Of a stretch of DNA of 64,000 nucleotides, positions 1 through 10,540 are shown piece after piece. Source of the DNA: Viscum album. Its lineage: Eukaryota; Streptophyta; Magnoliopsida; Santalales; Viscaceae. Position numbers and translations under genes: made by a program. The stretch is from positions 633,576,915 through 633,640,914 of the forward strand of contig OY728123.1 in assembly GCA_963277665.1 (NCBI GenBank). Reading direction: 5' to 3'. The notes beneath the pieces were generated by a model. It was given only the letters and a program-made list of their open reading frames with translations. It was not told the DNA's origin and did not search any database. The first letter of the stretch is position 1; every line of letters begins with the position of its first letter.

Positions 1-3000
1 ATATATCATTTTATTTCTTATGTTTCCAGTCCCAAAAAATGGTTACATCATTCGTGCATACGTGTGGACTACCACCTCCACGAAGTGATGTGATCCTTTT
101 TTCATAACTGCCTCACATAGATTTTATAAAGTATAAATTTAAATATTTAATATGATCCTTATGATATAATTATAAATATTTAATGAAAACATATTACATA
201 ACTAATTTCTATAATTTTCAATAAAACATGGAAACTTTAATCCTGCATAGGTTTGATCTCCCATAACTATGACTGAATCATAGTTCATTTTTCATATCCA
301 TATTGAATAATCATATTTAAAATATAACCAATGTATAAGTATTATATATTTTTCATAATTACTATTATTATAGGATTAAATTATGACCACATTGACCTAA
401 TCTAACCTACATAATTCATTCAGTATATATGAACCGAATGTCCTCTAAGTAACTTACATGGATTTAATTGATTAAGTAATTAACTATTTTTAAAATAAAT
501 TAAATGATTGGATTTACTATAAGGTATTAAACCATTCAATAGTTCAAAATAAATAAAATGATTTATAAATATTTATTATAGTCATTTTTTCACAAATTCT
601 TTTTTGACTCGTGGTATTTGATTTCATCTCAATTTATTTTTTATGAGACCAATTTTAAAGTTATCCCCCAAATTTACATTATATGGTGTATAAAATTTCA
701 TATTTAAAAGTCATATAATTAATAATACAAATTCATTATATTATTTGTTTCAATTTGAATTATTTTATATAGGGTCATTTAATTTAATGTATAATGTGTT
801 AAAATGATTTATAATTATGTGTCCTTTTATTTGGTTTCAATTATTATTTATTGAAATTCTTTTACCATGGTTATATATAAAATAATATATACATTGTTTT
901 ACTCAGTTTTTATGTCAATTTTTTGGATTTATAATAATTAAAATTAAAATCTTCATTTATTAATATTTAATTCAATGATTTTATCTTTGTAAGGGTTATT
1001 CATTTCAAATTCCATTTTCGTGGGATATATATTTGTTATAGACACCAATATTATTTTATAAGGTGTATATAGTATACCTTTGGCATATAATAACATTAAT
1101 AACCTTATATTAATGATATTAAATATTTATTTTAACATTATTAATTCATTGGTCTTATGATTGGCATGTTACAAAAGTGGAAAAACATTATGTATCAATC
1201 TCATTTCTTTTTATGGTTGTTTATCTTCAATGATCCCATATAGTAAATCATATGGATGTATTCTTGTAAAAAATTATATTTAAGTATAAATTTTTTATTA
1301 ATATGTTTTAATTGCTGTATTTTTTCTCATTTATTTTCTATACAAACATCAATAATGTCTTTTGAACATGATACCAATTATATATAATTTTTTTAATAAA
1401 GAATATTTCTCAACCACAAACATGTTTTACGAATTTATTTGAAATAATTATTTTCTAATAATTTTTTTTCTAACATGAATTACATGATCTCTTAAATTAC
1501 ATTTTACGTATATAAAAATAAATTTCTTAAATATTTTAAAATGTATCTCTTTTTGATCCGCTTACAAAATGATTGAAAAGATTTTTAATATTTATAAAAT
1601 TTAAAATGGGTATGGATATTTCTTCAATGATAAGAACTTTTATCTTTAAATATTATTTTATATGATTCAAATATAATTTCAAATAAAATAATTTTCACAA
1701 TATTTTATGAATTGTTAGTTTTTATAATTTTTTTAATGAGAAAACTATATTTTATTCAATAAGGTTTTTAATGATATTTTAATGGTATTTCAAATAATCA
1801 ATGCCAAGAACCCTTTATTTTTAAATATTATCAACTAGGGATATTTTTTAATTATACAATATTTATAAATTCTCTATGTGGATTATAATTGATATAATAC
1901 ATTTTCTTGGAAGTAATTTCTTTTCCACAATTAATAAGTTTTTGAAAGGAATAATGGATATTTCAATGATTTTTATGATAAAATGAAAGCATTATATAAT
2001 TAATTTTTTTTATGTCTCATCGGAATTTACAATTATTATTATGTTTGGTTCAATTGTATTCCAATATGTGTAGCACTATTATAAACTAAGGACAGGTGGT
2101 TTCATTATATCAAAATATGGGGGTGCTCATTATAGCACTCCAATTAGATGGGTAAAGTGATAGAGTTGACATATTAGGTTTATCCTAAGATATTATTTTA
2201 ATATACTATGATGGTTATTTTATGTATAAGCATGGTTATTTTTTCATGTTGACTATGTTTGATTAATTCATGTTTTGATGTGTAACTCTTATGGTTACTC
2301 ATTGTATAATTGTGATGTTTATTCCATGTGTTACCATGAGGGTTAAATTTTAAGTAACAATGATATGCAAATGATGTTTCTAGATAATAAATTTTTTTAT
2401 AAGTGCATGATGTTGGTTATTAACGATTACTTTGATAAAATTGACATCATAGGGATAATTATTATTTATTCTAATTACCCTTTACTTTTTTAAATATTTA
2501 TAACATGTTTCATGATTGATGATATATGAGTTAATGAGTTTAACTTTTCTTTATGTTATTCCAATGAAATTTGATTATGTTATTATACACTCAAGGTCAT
2601 ATTATTCCACTAATGAAATGAAATTTGCCATGCATATATATTTCTGTCATAAGAATTTATGATCAATCATCTTATGTTTCATATTTACTGAGTTTATGAA
2701 GAATTTTATTAAGTGATTTTAGTCTTGAAATCATTAATATGTTAATAATTTTTTTGGTGAAGTTAAATAATTAATAAGGAATATAAAAATATTGATATTG
2801 TTATAATGATACCTTGTTTATTATCATTCTTTACATTTCTGTAAGAGTTTTCATATTTTTCAAACACCCAAAACCTAAATGTTATATGGGAATTTAAGTG
2901 ATGAAATATATTGATTTTTTTAAATGTTTTTATGGAAAAATGTGGGTCCCATTTATTGGTATCAATGATTATAAGGTAATTTTGTTATGGATCCAAAATT

Positions 3001-3870
3001 AATATTTTTGGGTTGCAACAAAATGATAATTTACTTTTTCAAATGAAACTTATTAAATGAAATAAATTTAATTTATGTTCCAATAAAAATTAGTATTTTT
3101 ATCCCTATTCAATAGAAAATATATTCTCAAAAAAAATTATCCATAAATAACACTACAATCCTTTTGAAATGATGGGTTGAAAAATAATTATAATTTTGGA
3201 AAAATAAAACTATTAAAGGGAAAATATTAATTTCAATATAAGTTTGAAAAATGTGATGAAATATTTTTTTTAGAAAAATATATATTTCATAAATATAGTT
3301 TTTTACATTCAAATAATTTAGATTTTTATTTTTGATTAATTGATAACAGATAAATTATTTTACACATGTTTTAGACATATAATTCTCATAATATATTAAA
3401 ACCTATTTGTTAGCACCAATTTAATGGATAATTTATAATGATATAGTGTATGACTTTTCTTTAGACATATGGACTCATATATTTTATGATATCACAAATT
3501 ATGTTTTAATTTTAATATCACGGGGTTTTAAATTCTCTATATCTAAAATAAATTGAAAACTCTCAATGTTATCTTTATATCAATAATCAAGGGGTATTCA
3601 TTTGAAAATGGAGTTCTTAAAATCTAAAATTATAAGAAGGGTTAATAGATATTCTTCTTGAAAATATATAAAGGGATGTATGCTGGACATTTGGAAAGAC
3701 ACATAACTAGTATTCCATGTAGGATATATTTTATGAGATGTGAAAATGGTAACAATGATGAAAATATTATAAACTATGTAGAGTTATATAGATCATTTAT
3801 CATAATAAATTGAATGAAAAAGAGTATGTTAATTACCATAAAACCATTAAATAAATAGGTTTGAAAAAGA
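1..3870. other. AT-rich DNA without recognisable genes
   Basis: About 3.9 kb of very AT-rich sequence with only short chance reading frames, none of which resembles a known domain. I see no PBS, polypurine tract or pol motif. It may be old LTR or internal sequence decayed beyond recognition. The sharp rise in GC near 3,880 marks the start of the LINE. Confidence 0.6.
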
Positions 3871-4214
3871 CTTTTGATTTATTATGAGTGGACAAAAAAC
3901 CATTATCAGGGGGTTTCCGACTACGTTGGCTCTTCTAGTTTTTCCTTCACTAGGTTCTGGCGTCTGGTTCCCCCTCTAGCATTGCGGTTTTTTTGGTTTC
4001 GGTCTCCCTATGTTGTAGATCTGGGATTCGTTGGCTGTTATTTGGTGCTGGTTCATCGTCTTTTACAACCCCTCATGTTTGAGTAGTGTTACCAATTTCC
4101 TACGGGAGCTACGACCCTTCAGCCAGGATTTGATCGCATGTGTTGATTTCCTTCGGCAAAAATTTCATTATCAGATCATGAGGAGGATCTTGGAGGGCTT
4201 TCTTTCGTAGTGAG

Positions 4215-4760
4215 TTGTGTGTTTGTGTAGAGAGTTTTCGCAATGGGTGGGTTCGCGAAGGGTGGGTTTGCAAAGGGAAAATTCAGGTAGGGAATGTTTG
4301 CGAATGGCTGGTCAACGAATGAGTTTTCATGAAGGGTGTGTTCGCGAAGGAGTTTTCGGTTTTGGCTGGGGAGTTTTTTTTTGTGAACAAGGAGTTTTGG
4401 TCGCACATGGGTTTGTTGCTCATGAAGTATTTTTTCGTTTGCGCAGAAGAGTGATATTTTCACGGGGGGAGATTTGTTTGCTAAGGGTTTTCTATTTGCA
4501 CGAGGATCTTATTTCGATTCGCACATGGGGGTCTCTCTTGGTTCGCACAACTGAATTTTTTCCATGATAGTTCTGTGGTCACGCAGGGTGTGAACACGAT
4601 GGAAGGGCCACACAAGGTGTGACCGTGAAGGAATGGTCGCATAGGGTGTGATCGATAAGAAAGAACTATGTAGGGTGAGTGTAGCCTTCAGTGCATGGAA
4701 GCTGCGGGCATGGTTCGCGGATGGGTGTGGGCCGTGAACAAATGGAGCATGTTTCATGTG
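4215..4760 (+). repeat. CpG-rich degenerate short repeats in the LINE 5' region
   Basis: The octamer TTCGCGAA, a perfect palindrome, or one- and two-base variants, recurs in this stretch, usually followed by GG(G)TG. Clear copies lie near 4,250, 4,290 and 4,340. From 4,580 to 4,680 the spacing changes to units like GTCGCATAGGGTGTGA. CpG survives here but is almost absent from the surrounding DNA. This looks like an old tandem array in the LINE 5' UTR. A promoter role would be inference. Confidence 0.5.
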
Positions 4761-5096
4761 GAGCCCCCTTTTCATAGAATACGATGGGATTGATCCACTA
4801 TGGGCGTGGGATTTGAAGTCTTGTGAGGAGTTTCGGGTGGGAGCACAGTCTGTCTCAATTTGGTTCGCGACATGGCATTGGATTGCCTATGGTGTTTGTT
4901 TGCAATATGAAGGTGGTTCACATTCTTGCGCGAGTCTGCGAAGGTGCCTGTCCGTGAAGGTACATGAGTGTGGTAGCTCAATATGCAGAGACTCATAAGG
5001 GGATCCCATGGAGAAGTGTGACTATCAAGCCCAGGGATGAATGGGTTATTGGTGACGTGGATAATTCTCATTTTCAGTTTAATGGATCCCGAACTA

Positions 5097-6435
5097 ATGA
5101 ATCGTTGGCGGAACCTCACGTTAACTGAAAAAGAAAAATAGGTAATTTCTACACAGAAGTTTAAAGATTTGTTTCTCACATAGCGAATGTCCTGGCTTAT
5201 TGTTTGAAAATTTCTAGCAAAAAGGTCCTTCAATCAGAGGGCGCTGAAAAAATACTTTGGATTCGAGGATGGTGTTGCTATAAGAGAAGTGGATGCGAGA
5301 CTCCTAGTCTGTGAGTTTTTAATGAAGGAGATAAATTAAATGTCCTCAAAGGTTGACCATGGTCCTTTGACAAACAAATAATTCTCATGAAGGACCTTAA
5401 AGGTGAAGAGAATTTTTAGTCAGTTAATCTGTCTAGCTCATCTTTCTGGATTCGAATTAGAGGAATCTGATTTTATGGTAGAACTGAATGTGTTAGGCAT
5501 GAGATTGGAGGATGCATCGGTTCATTTCTGGAATGGGACCAGTCAAATCTAATTCCCTGGGGACCTTTTGAGCGAATATGATGTTTGATGGATGTTGCAC
5601 ATCCTCTTATGAGGGGCATGTTTTTGACAATTGAGGACTCCAACATCTGGATTTCTTTTGAGTTTGAAAAGATCACTATTATTTATTTCTATTGTGGGTT
5701 CCTCTGACACATAAAAAATGCATGTTAGGTGAAGAATGAAGATGGCCAAGGAAATGTTATTTTGCAATACGGTCCCTGAATCCATGTAAAAACCTCTGGG
5801 GTGAATTTTATTTCCAAAGATGAAAAACAACAAGACAGTGACAAACTAGCAAAGGATATTATTAAGTAGACTGAACCAATTCATACTAATATCATCATGC
5901 TTGGTCCACCAAATATTGCTTGTAAGAGTCAGGTGGATCAATGGGCGGAAGCATGGAACCTAGGCTAGCCACAGATCTCGGTCGAGCTGAGGGAATAACA
6001 CATGAGTCAGGGGCAGGGGCTGACTGCCCCCCAAGCAAGACAACAACTATTTTATAGGCCATTCCCCCCCCCCCCCATCTACTAGGCTATTTCCCAACTA
6101 CACAGAACCACCAGATCCAGGATCAGGGGTACAACAACTATGTAACTACCCACCAGATCTGGTGTCCAATTCAGATGAAGTTACTCCCAGTGCTATCCCT
6201 TAGGTTGTAGATGACATGACTGGGATCACATTGAGAGGTACTATACAACATCAGACGTGGAAAAGAATAGTTAGCGGGGATAGGGGTGGGGATCCCCAAA
6301 TTCATAGCCTAGGGACCATAAATGATGCTTGGAGGCATCTCAGATGATTGAGAGCCTACCAAAGAGGTGGAAAGTGGCAGACGACGGTCAGGTTGTCGAT
6401 GTTTCAAAGGCGGCGGCTAGAGTGTCCCAGCCCCA
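5097..6435 (+). pseudogene. LINE ORF1 remnant: DUF4283-like domain with decayed CCHC zinc knuckle
   Basis: This corresponds to the RNA-binding ORF1 protein of plant L1 elements, which coats the LINE transcript. The proposed start at 5,097 reads MNRWRNLTLTEKEK, like the usual 'W..LsLTeeE' opening. DUF4283-type sequence follows: KFLAKRSFNQRALKKY and VAIREVDARLLV in one frame, then, after a frameshift near 5,318, LNVLKG*PWSFDKQIILM, the hallmark 'GGPWsFd' motif. A 'FWIRIRGI' block lies near 5,440. The zinc knuckle (5,675-5,730) reads YCGFL*HIKNAC: CG, His and the last Cys remain, but the first Cys has become Tyr. Frame 2 stays usable from 5,320 to about 5,830 despite several stops. The tail to about 6,435 is proline-rich, low-complexity sequence. 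Clearly dead. Confidence 0.82.
6064..6076 (+). repeat. Poly-C run of 13 bases inside LINE ORF1 tail
   Basis: A homopolymer of 13 C residues follows 'ATT' in the proline-rich tail of the ORF1 remnant. It would encode prolines in any frame and is a likely slippage or assembly-error site. Confidence 0.9.
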
Positions 6436-6438
6436 CCT

Positions 6439-7135
6439 ATGGCAATGAAAATCATAATCTACAACTGTTGGGGGCTTGGAAATCCCCAAACGGTTCTGGT
6501 TCTCCATCACTGGAGTTCCAAATTTCCCCTCAACATAGTTTTTGTATCTGAAACTATGTTGGATAACAAGGATGTGGGCCTTATGGGCCGAAAGATGGGG
6601 TTCAAGAATGTCTTTTCCATTGGAATACATGGACAATCAGGTGGAATTTTCTTATTGTGGAAGGAGGAAGTTGGGGTCAAGATATCTAATTACTCATGGA
6701 ATCACATTGTGGTGGCGGTTGTTGGCGCATGATCTCCTCCTTGGCCGTTTGTTGGGTTCTACAGGTGGTCGGGGGGACAGGATAAACACTAATCATGGTC
6801 CATTTTGAAGCTGCTGCGAGACTCCCTCCCTGGACCTCTTCTGATGGGGGGGGGATTAACGAGGATCTGTCGCCCAATGAAAAAGAAGGGGGACGGGTGA
6901 GGAGTTGTGTTGTGATGAACGATTTTAGGATGTCTCTTGTGTCGAACTCTCTTGATGACCTCGGGTATTCCGGATCATCATTTACCTAGCATCATGGTAG
7001 GTCAATGGAGAACCACCTGGTAGAATGGTTAAACATATTTGTTGAGAATGATGAGTGGACCCTTATTCTCTATGACTTCTCTATCACCCACTTTCCCCCG
7101 TCTCCTCTGACCACAGCCCAATAATGTTTTCAACA
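6439..7135 (+). pseudogene. LINE endonuclease domain (EEP fold)
   Basis: This is the nuclease that nicks target DNA to prime reverse transcription. The first 95 codons are open (YNCWGLGNP, SETMLDN, SGGIFLLW). After a frameshift near 6,735 the match continues with FVGFYRW, then GPLLMGGGINEDLSPNEKEGG, aligning with 'WLviGDFNEi....EK.GG'. The catalytic Asp of GDFN is now Gly. NDFRMSLVSNSLDDLGYSG and SSFT follow in register, then a degraded 'SDHSP' region near 7,105. The loss of GDFN and the stops show that it is inactive. Confidence 0.88.
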
Positions 7136-7739
7136 GTCTCACAAGGGCAATAGAGGGGACCTGAGCAAACATTTTGCTTTGAAATTATGTGTCTCGAAGA
7201 TAGTGATTGTGAAAAGGTTGTTAAAGAGGCATGGGAGGGGTCGAATCAGTGCATCATGTCCAATGTCCGCACTGTTGTGTCTTTTCTTTAGAAGTGGTGC
7301 TCATCTAGGTTTGGTAACTTTGACCGTTGTATTAAGGAGGTGGAGAATCAATTAAAGCAACTCCACACTTATCCTTAGTGTGACTCTATCCTTAGAAAAA
7401 TCTCCATGGCAGAAAAGAAACTTAATTCAGCTCTAAGGGAGAAACATAGTTTTTGGTTCCTTTGGGCTTGGGAGTCCCGTATCAGAGATGGTGTTCAGAA
7501 CACCATCTTTTTTCACCAACGTGCATTTCGAGGAGAAGGAAGAATCATATTTCTCATCTGAAGGACCCCACTAGAAGAGTTTTTAATGACATAAAGGGCA
7601 TTCTCTCCATTATCCTAATCTTTTTTAGCAACCTCTATTTAGCATAAAGTATTTGCACTCCCTCATGCCTAATTGGATGCATTCCAAATTTTGTTACATA
7701 AGACATGAATCGATACCTGGAAAAAGATTTGTCTGATGA

Positions 7740-8870
7740 GGAAGTTCTTGGGGCCCAACATCTTATTAACTCTACCAAGGCACCGATGCCTGATTGGTTT
7801 CATGATCTGTTCTTTAAATGATTTTGTCTTATTGTAGGGTCTGATGTGGTTTCCCTAATGAAGGAGGTGGGGACTGGAAGAGCCTGTCATGAATCCCTAT
7901 ATGAAACTCTTATTACTCTTATCCCCAAATCTCGGTGCCCCGGGAATATCTCGAAGTTTTGGAAAATCAACCTATGTAATGTGATTTAAATAATTTTCTG
8001 TAAAATCATGGTGGCCAGACATAGGGATTTTCTCCCGCTTCATGTTTCATATAACCAAAGTGATTTTATTCTAAATAGGTTCAATACAAACAATGCTTCC
8101 ATTTCCTTTGAATTATTCAACTCTATGAAAACTCGCTCCGCATCCAAGCATGGCACCATGGAAATGAAACATGACATGATGAAAGCTTATGAAAGAGTTG
8201 AATGGCATTTTCTCAAACCTTTTCTATCCATGTTGGTTTTAGGGATGAAATGGATCTCTAATGTCATGAATTGTGTTACGTCTATCTCCTACAAAATCAA
8301 TATTAATGTGGATCCTTTAGCAAGCTTTAAACCTTCAAGAGGTTTGAGACAAGGGGACCCCTGGTTACCTTACCTCTTCATTCTGGTGGAATATGCCCTT
8401 TCTCATCTCATCCTAGAGGCTTTGGATCAAGGATTTATCCATGGTGATATGGTATGTAGAAATGACCCCTATCTCTCATATCTTCTTTGCAGATGATAGC
8501 CTCTTTTTCGCAAGTGCTACCCCGCAAGAATGATGTGTAGTGTTGAATGAAATCAATCTGTATTAAAAGGCCTCTGGGAAACATCTTAATGCTTCGAAAT
8601 CAGAGTTATATTTCAGTGAAGGCATCCCACAAGATAAGATAGAGGAGTTTTAGAGAATCTATGGGTTTTCGTTGGTTAATAATCATCCTATGTACCTTGG
8701 CCTCCCGGACCTGGTGGGTAGGTCAAAGAAACAATTTTTCGTCATGATTGTGGATAGGGTGGATAATCTGATTTGTCATTGGTCTAGTAGGATGATTTAC
8801 AAAGCCCGAAAGGAAGTACTTGTGATGTTATTAGCGAAGAAATCCCTTCTTATACTATGATGCTGTTTAA
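7740..8870 (+). pseudogene. LINE reverse transcriptase domain
   Basis: Motifs of the L1 RT fold appear in order: ETLITLIPKS near 7,905; FWKINLCNVI near 7,960, the 'fRPIsLCNv' block; NQSDFILNRFNTNNASISFE near 8,055, the 'QsaFvpgR.i.DN' block; a catalytic-motif-A equivalent, MKHDMMKAYERVEWHFL (8,163-8,213), where the expected LDMsKAYDRVEW has lost one Asp; and FKPSRGLRQGDPWLPYLF near 8,330. The FFADD active-site motif is at 8,483-8,497 in a different frame from the preceding block. The stretch 8,672-8,860 carries the conserved 'YLGLP' and 'WSSRMIYKARKEVL' sequences. Confidence 0.92.
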
Positions 8871-9984
8871 ATTCCTAGAAACTCTCGTTGCTCAAATCCA
8901 CTCCTGGTTGGCTAATTTTTAGTGGGGCTCCCATGAGGGCAAACATAACTCCCATTGGATGCCTTGGGAGATGATGTGTATTTCAAAATTCCATGGTGGC
9001 CTCGGATTCCAAAATCTCAAATGGTTTAATGAGGCTCTTTTGGAAAATCAAGGATGGAGCCTTCATTCCCACCCAAATACCCTATTGTCAAATGTGATGT
9101 GAACTATGTACATCCCTCACTCTGATTTCGTTCATTCCCAGTTGGGGCAACGACCAAGTTTTATGTGGAGGAGAATTTGGGGAGAAAAATATCTCATTCA
9201 TTTGGGCTGCGTGTGGAGAATTGATGATGGGAATAATATTAAAATTTGGAATGATCCATGGATAGAATATGGAGTCAATCATAAGATTTCCTCACCGGTT
9301 GTTCCCGGATTCCAAGATGCAAGGGTATGTGATATGCTTGATGAATCGCTTGAGGAGTGGGATTGGGAGAATATTTGTTGATGGTTTAACAAGGTGGATT
9401 GTCAGCTCATATTGAGTATCCCTATCAAACTCGGAATGGGTATTAAGGAGATTTCCTGGACTGGGGAACCTCATCGGAGATATTCGGTTCATTCGGGTAA
9501 CAAAATTAGGGTTCAAGGTTTGGCCCAGGTCTTTAACGATAATTGGTGGAAGTGCCTCTAGTCCCTCACCGCTCCCCCTAAGGTGAAATTTTTTTGGTGG
9601 CAGGTCTGTACTGGGGTTCTTCCAACCCTTGACTTTCTAGGTCAGTGAAATTTGGTGGAAGATGGAACTTGTCATTTGTTCCTCCATGACGTGGAATTCC
9701 TACTGCGTGCAATTATTTCCTGTAAGGGGGTGGAAGGTGTGTTGAAGTTTTGGAGGCCGGATTTTTGTATTTTCTTTGATCTTTCAATTGGGTTGGTCCC
9801 AAACCTTTCTAAAGGGGTTTCTTCTCTAGAACCAAGAGTGGTAGGGCTGATATGCACAATTTCTTGGTTGGTTTGGACTCAACAGAATGAATGAATTTTC
9901 GAAATGAAGGTGACTCTTGATCACCTATGTGTGGATAGAGCTTTGGAGTGGATGAATGATTGGATGAAAAGTGATATGGTGCAT

Positions 9985-10485
9985 TCTTTGGGCCACACTC
10001 AACAAGTGGTTTATTTTTGGTCCCACCCTGATGGTTTCTTCCATATTAATAGTAGTGTTGTTGTCTCTGCTAATTCAAGGGTCGGTATTGGGATCGTTGC
10101 TCATAAAATTTTGGTCCATATTGTGGAAGATCAGTGTAGGGTGGTGCCTAAATCATTGCACCTTGTGGTGACAGAGGCCTTGACTATACTCCAGGAGCTT
10201 CTTTTTTCTCGTTCAAAATATTTTCCAATGATTCTATTAGAATCTGACTACCTCGAAGTGGTGAACACTCTCTCAACAAAAGATGAAGATTCCCAACCTT
10301 ATGGCCTCATTTTGAGGAAGATCTAGTCTCTGATATATTGATTTGATGTATGGAAATTATCCTTTATGAAAAGATATGGGAAGTCAAAATCCAACTGTTT
10401 GGCCCATTTAGGGAAATGTTGGGGTGATCATTGTCGGCTGAACTCATTCCCTGACTGGCTTTGTAATCTTGGATTCCTTGATCAG
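9985..10485 (+). pseudogene. LINE RNase H domain (RVT_3-like)
   Basis: The frame opening at 9,904 reads SHPDGFFHINSSVVVSANSR, then GIGIVAH, TEALTILQEL and LESDYLEVVNTLS. These align with the plant non-LTR RNase H pattern 'kp..g.ikiNvDGa...r.G.G', 'aEa.Al..gL' and 'vEsDs..vv..i'. The Asp of 'NvDG' is replaced by Ser, so the catalytic site is incomplete. An NCLAHLGKCW remnant near 10,400 and DWL near 10,455 match the usual 'N..AH.LAk' and 'P.wl' C-terminus. Confidence 0.85.
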
Positions 10486-10497
10486 TAATTTATCTTT

Positions 10498-10537
10498 TCC
10501 TTTCAAAAGAAATGAAGAAAATTTTAATTCAAAAAAA
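10498..10537 (+). other. LINE 3' A-rich tail
   Basis: Purine-rich sequence ending in seven A residues (10,531-10,537) directly after the ORF2 C-terminal remnant. Composition returns to AT-rich background immediately afterwards, so this is the probable 3' end of the LINE. Confidence 0.65.
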
Positions 10538-10540
10538 TGC

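Larger units (their letters stand above)
6439..10485 (+). pseudogene. LINE ORF2 remnant: endonuclease-reverse transcriptase-RNase H polyprotein
   Basis: The start at 6,439 gives MAMKIIIYNCWGLGNPQTV, matching the usual ORF2 opening 'MKiisWNcRGLGnp.tv'. Domains in order are: endonuclease 6,439-7,135; linker 7,180-7,660, whose FGNFDRCIKEVE and NTIFFHQRA match 'FG.i...ik.lE' and 'GDrNTkFFH..A'; RT about 7,740-8,870; a C-terminal region including the 'RPSFMWRRIW' and 'WRIDDGNNIKIWNDPW' signatures at 9,145-9,270; zf-RVT at 9,545-9,650 (PPKVKFFWWQVCTGVLPT); and RNase H 9,985-10,330, followed by a terminal NCLAH block. About 4.05 kb, close to the normal length, so it decayed in place rather than being 5'-truncated. 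Frame changes occur near 6,735, 7,170 and 8,470, and there are more than ten stops. Confidence 0.92.
3880..10540 (+). mobile_element. Degenerate plant L1-type LINE retrotransposon, nearly full length
   Basis: A 6.6 kb block much richer in GC and CpG than its surroundings. In order it holds a GC-rich 5' region, an ORF1 remnant (DUF4283-like domain and zinc knuckle), an ORF2 remnant (apurinic-type endonuclease, reverse transcriptase with FADD motif, zf-RVT region, RNase H) and a short A-rich end. This is the standard order of plant L1 elements, which copy themselves by target-primed reverse transcription. Many in-frame stops and a few frameshifts make it non-autonomous. The 5' limit is placed where composition changes. 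No convincing target-site duplication was found beside the A-rich tail. Confidence 0.93.

Noticed and set aside
4176..4463. Minus-strand frame with FANPPFANPPIAK-type repeats, suggesting a repeat protein
   Set aside because: The peptide repeat simply reflects the TTCGCGAA DNA repeats read in antisense. There is no independent coding evidence.
4772..5233. 153-codon minus-strand frame
   Set aside because: It is antisense to the LINE 5' region and the beginning of ORF1. The plus strand has the recognisable DUF4283 continuation, and no family was recognised for the minus frame.
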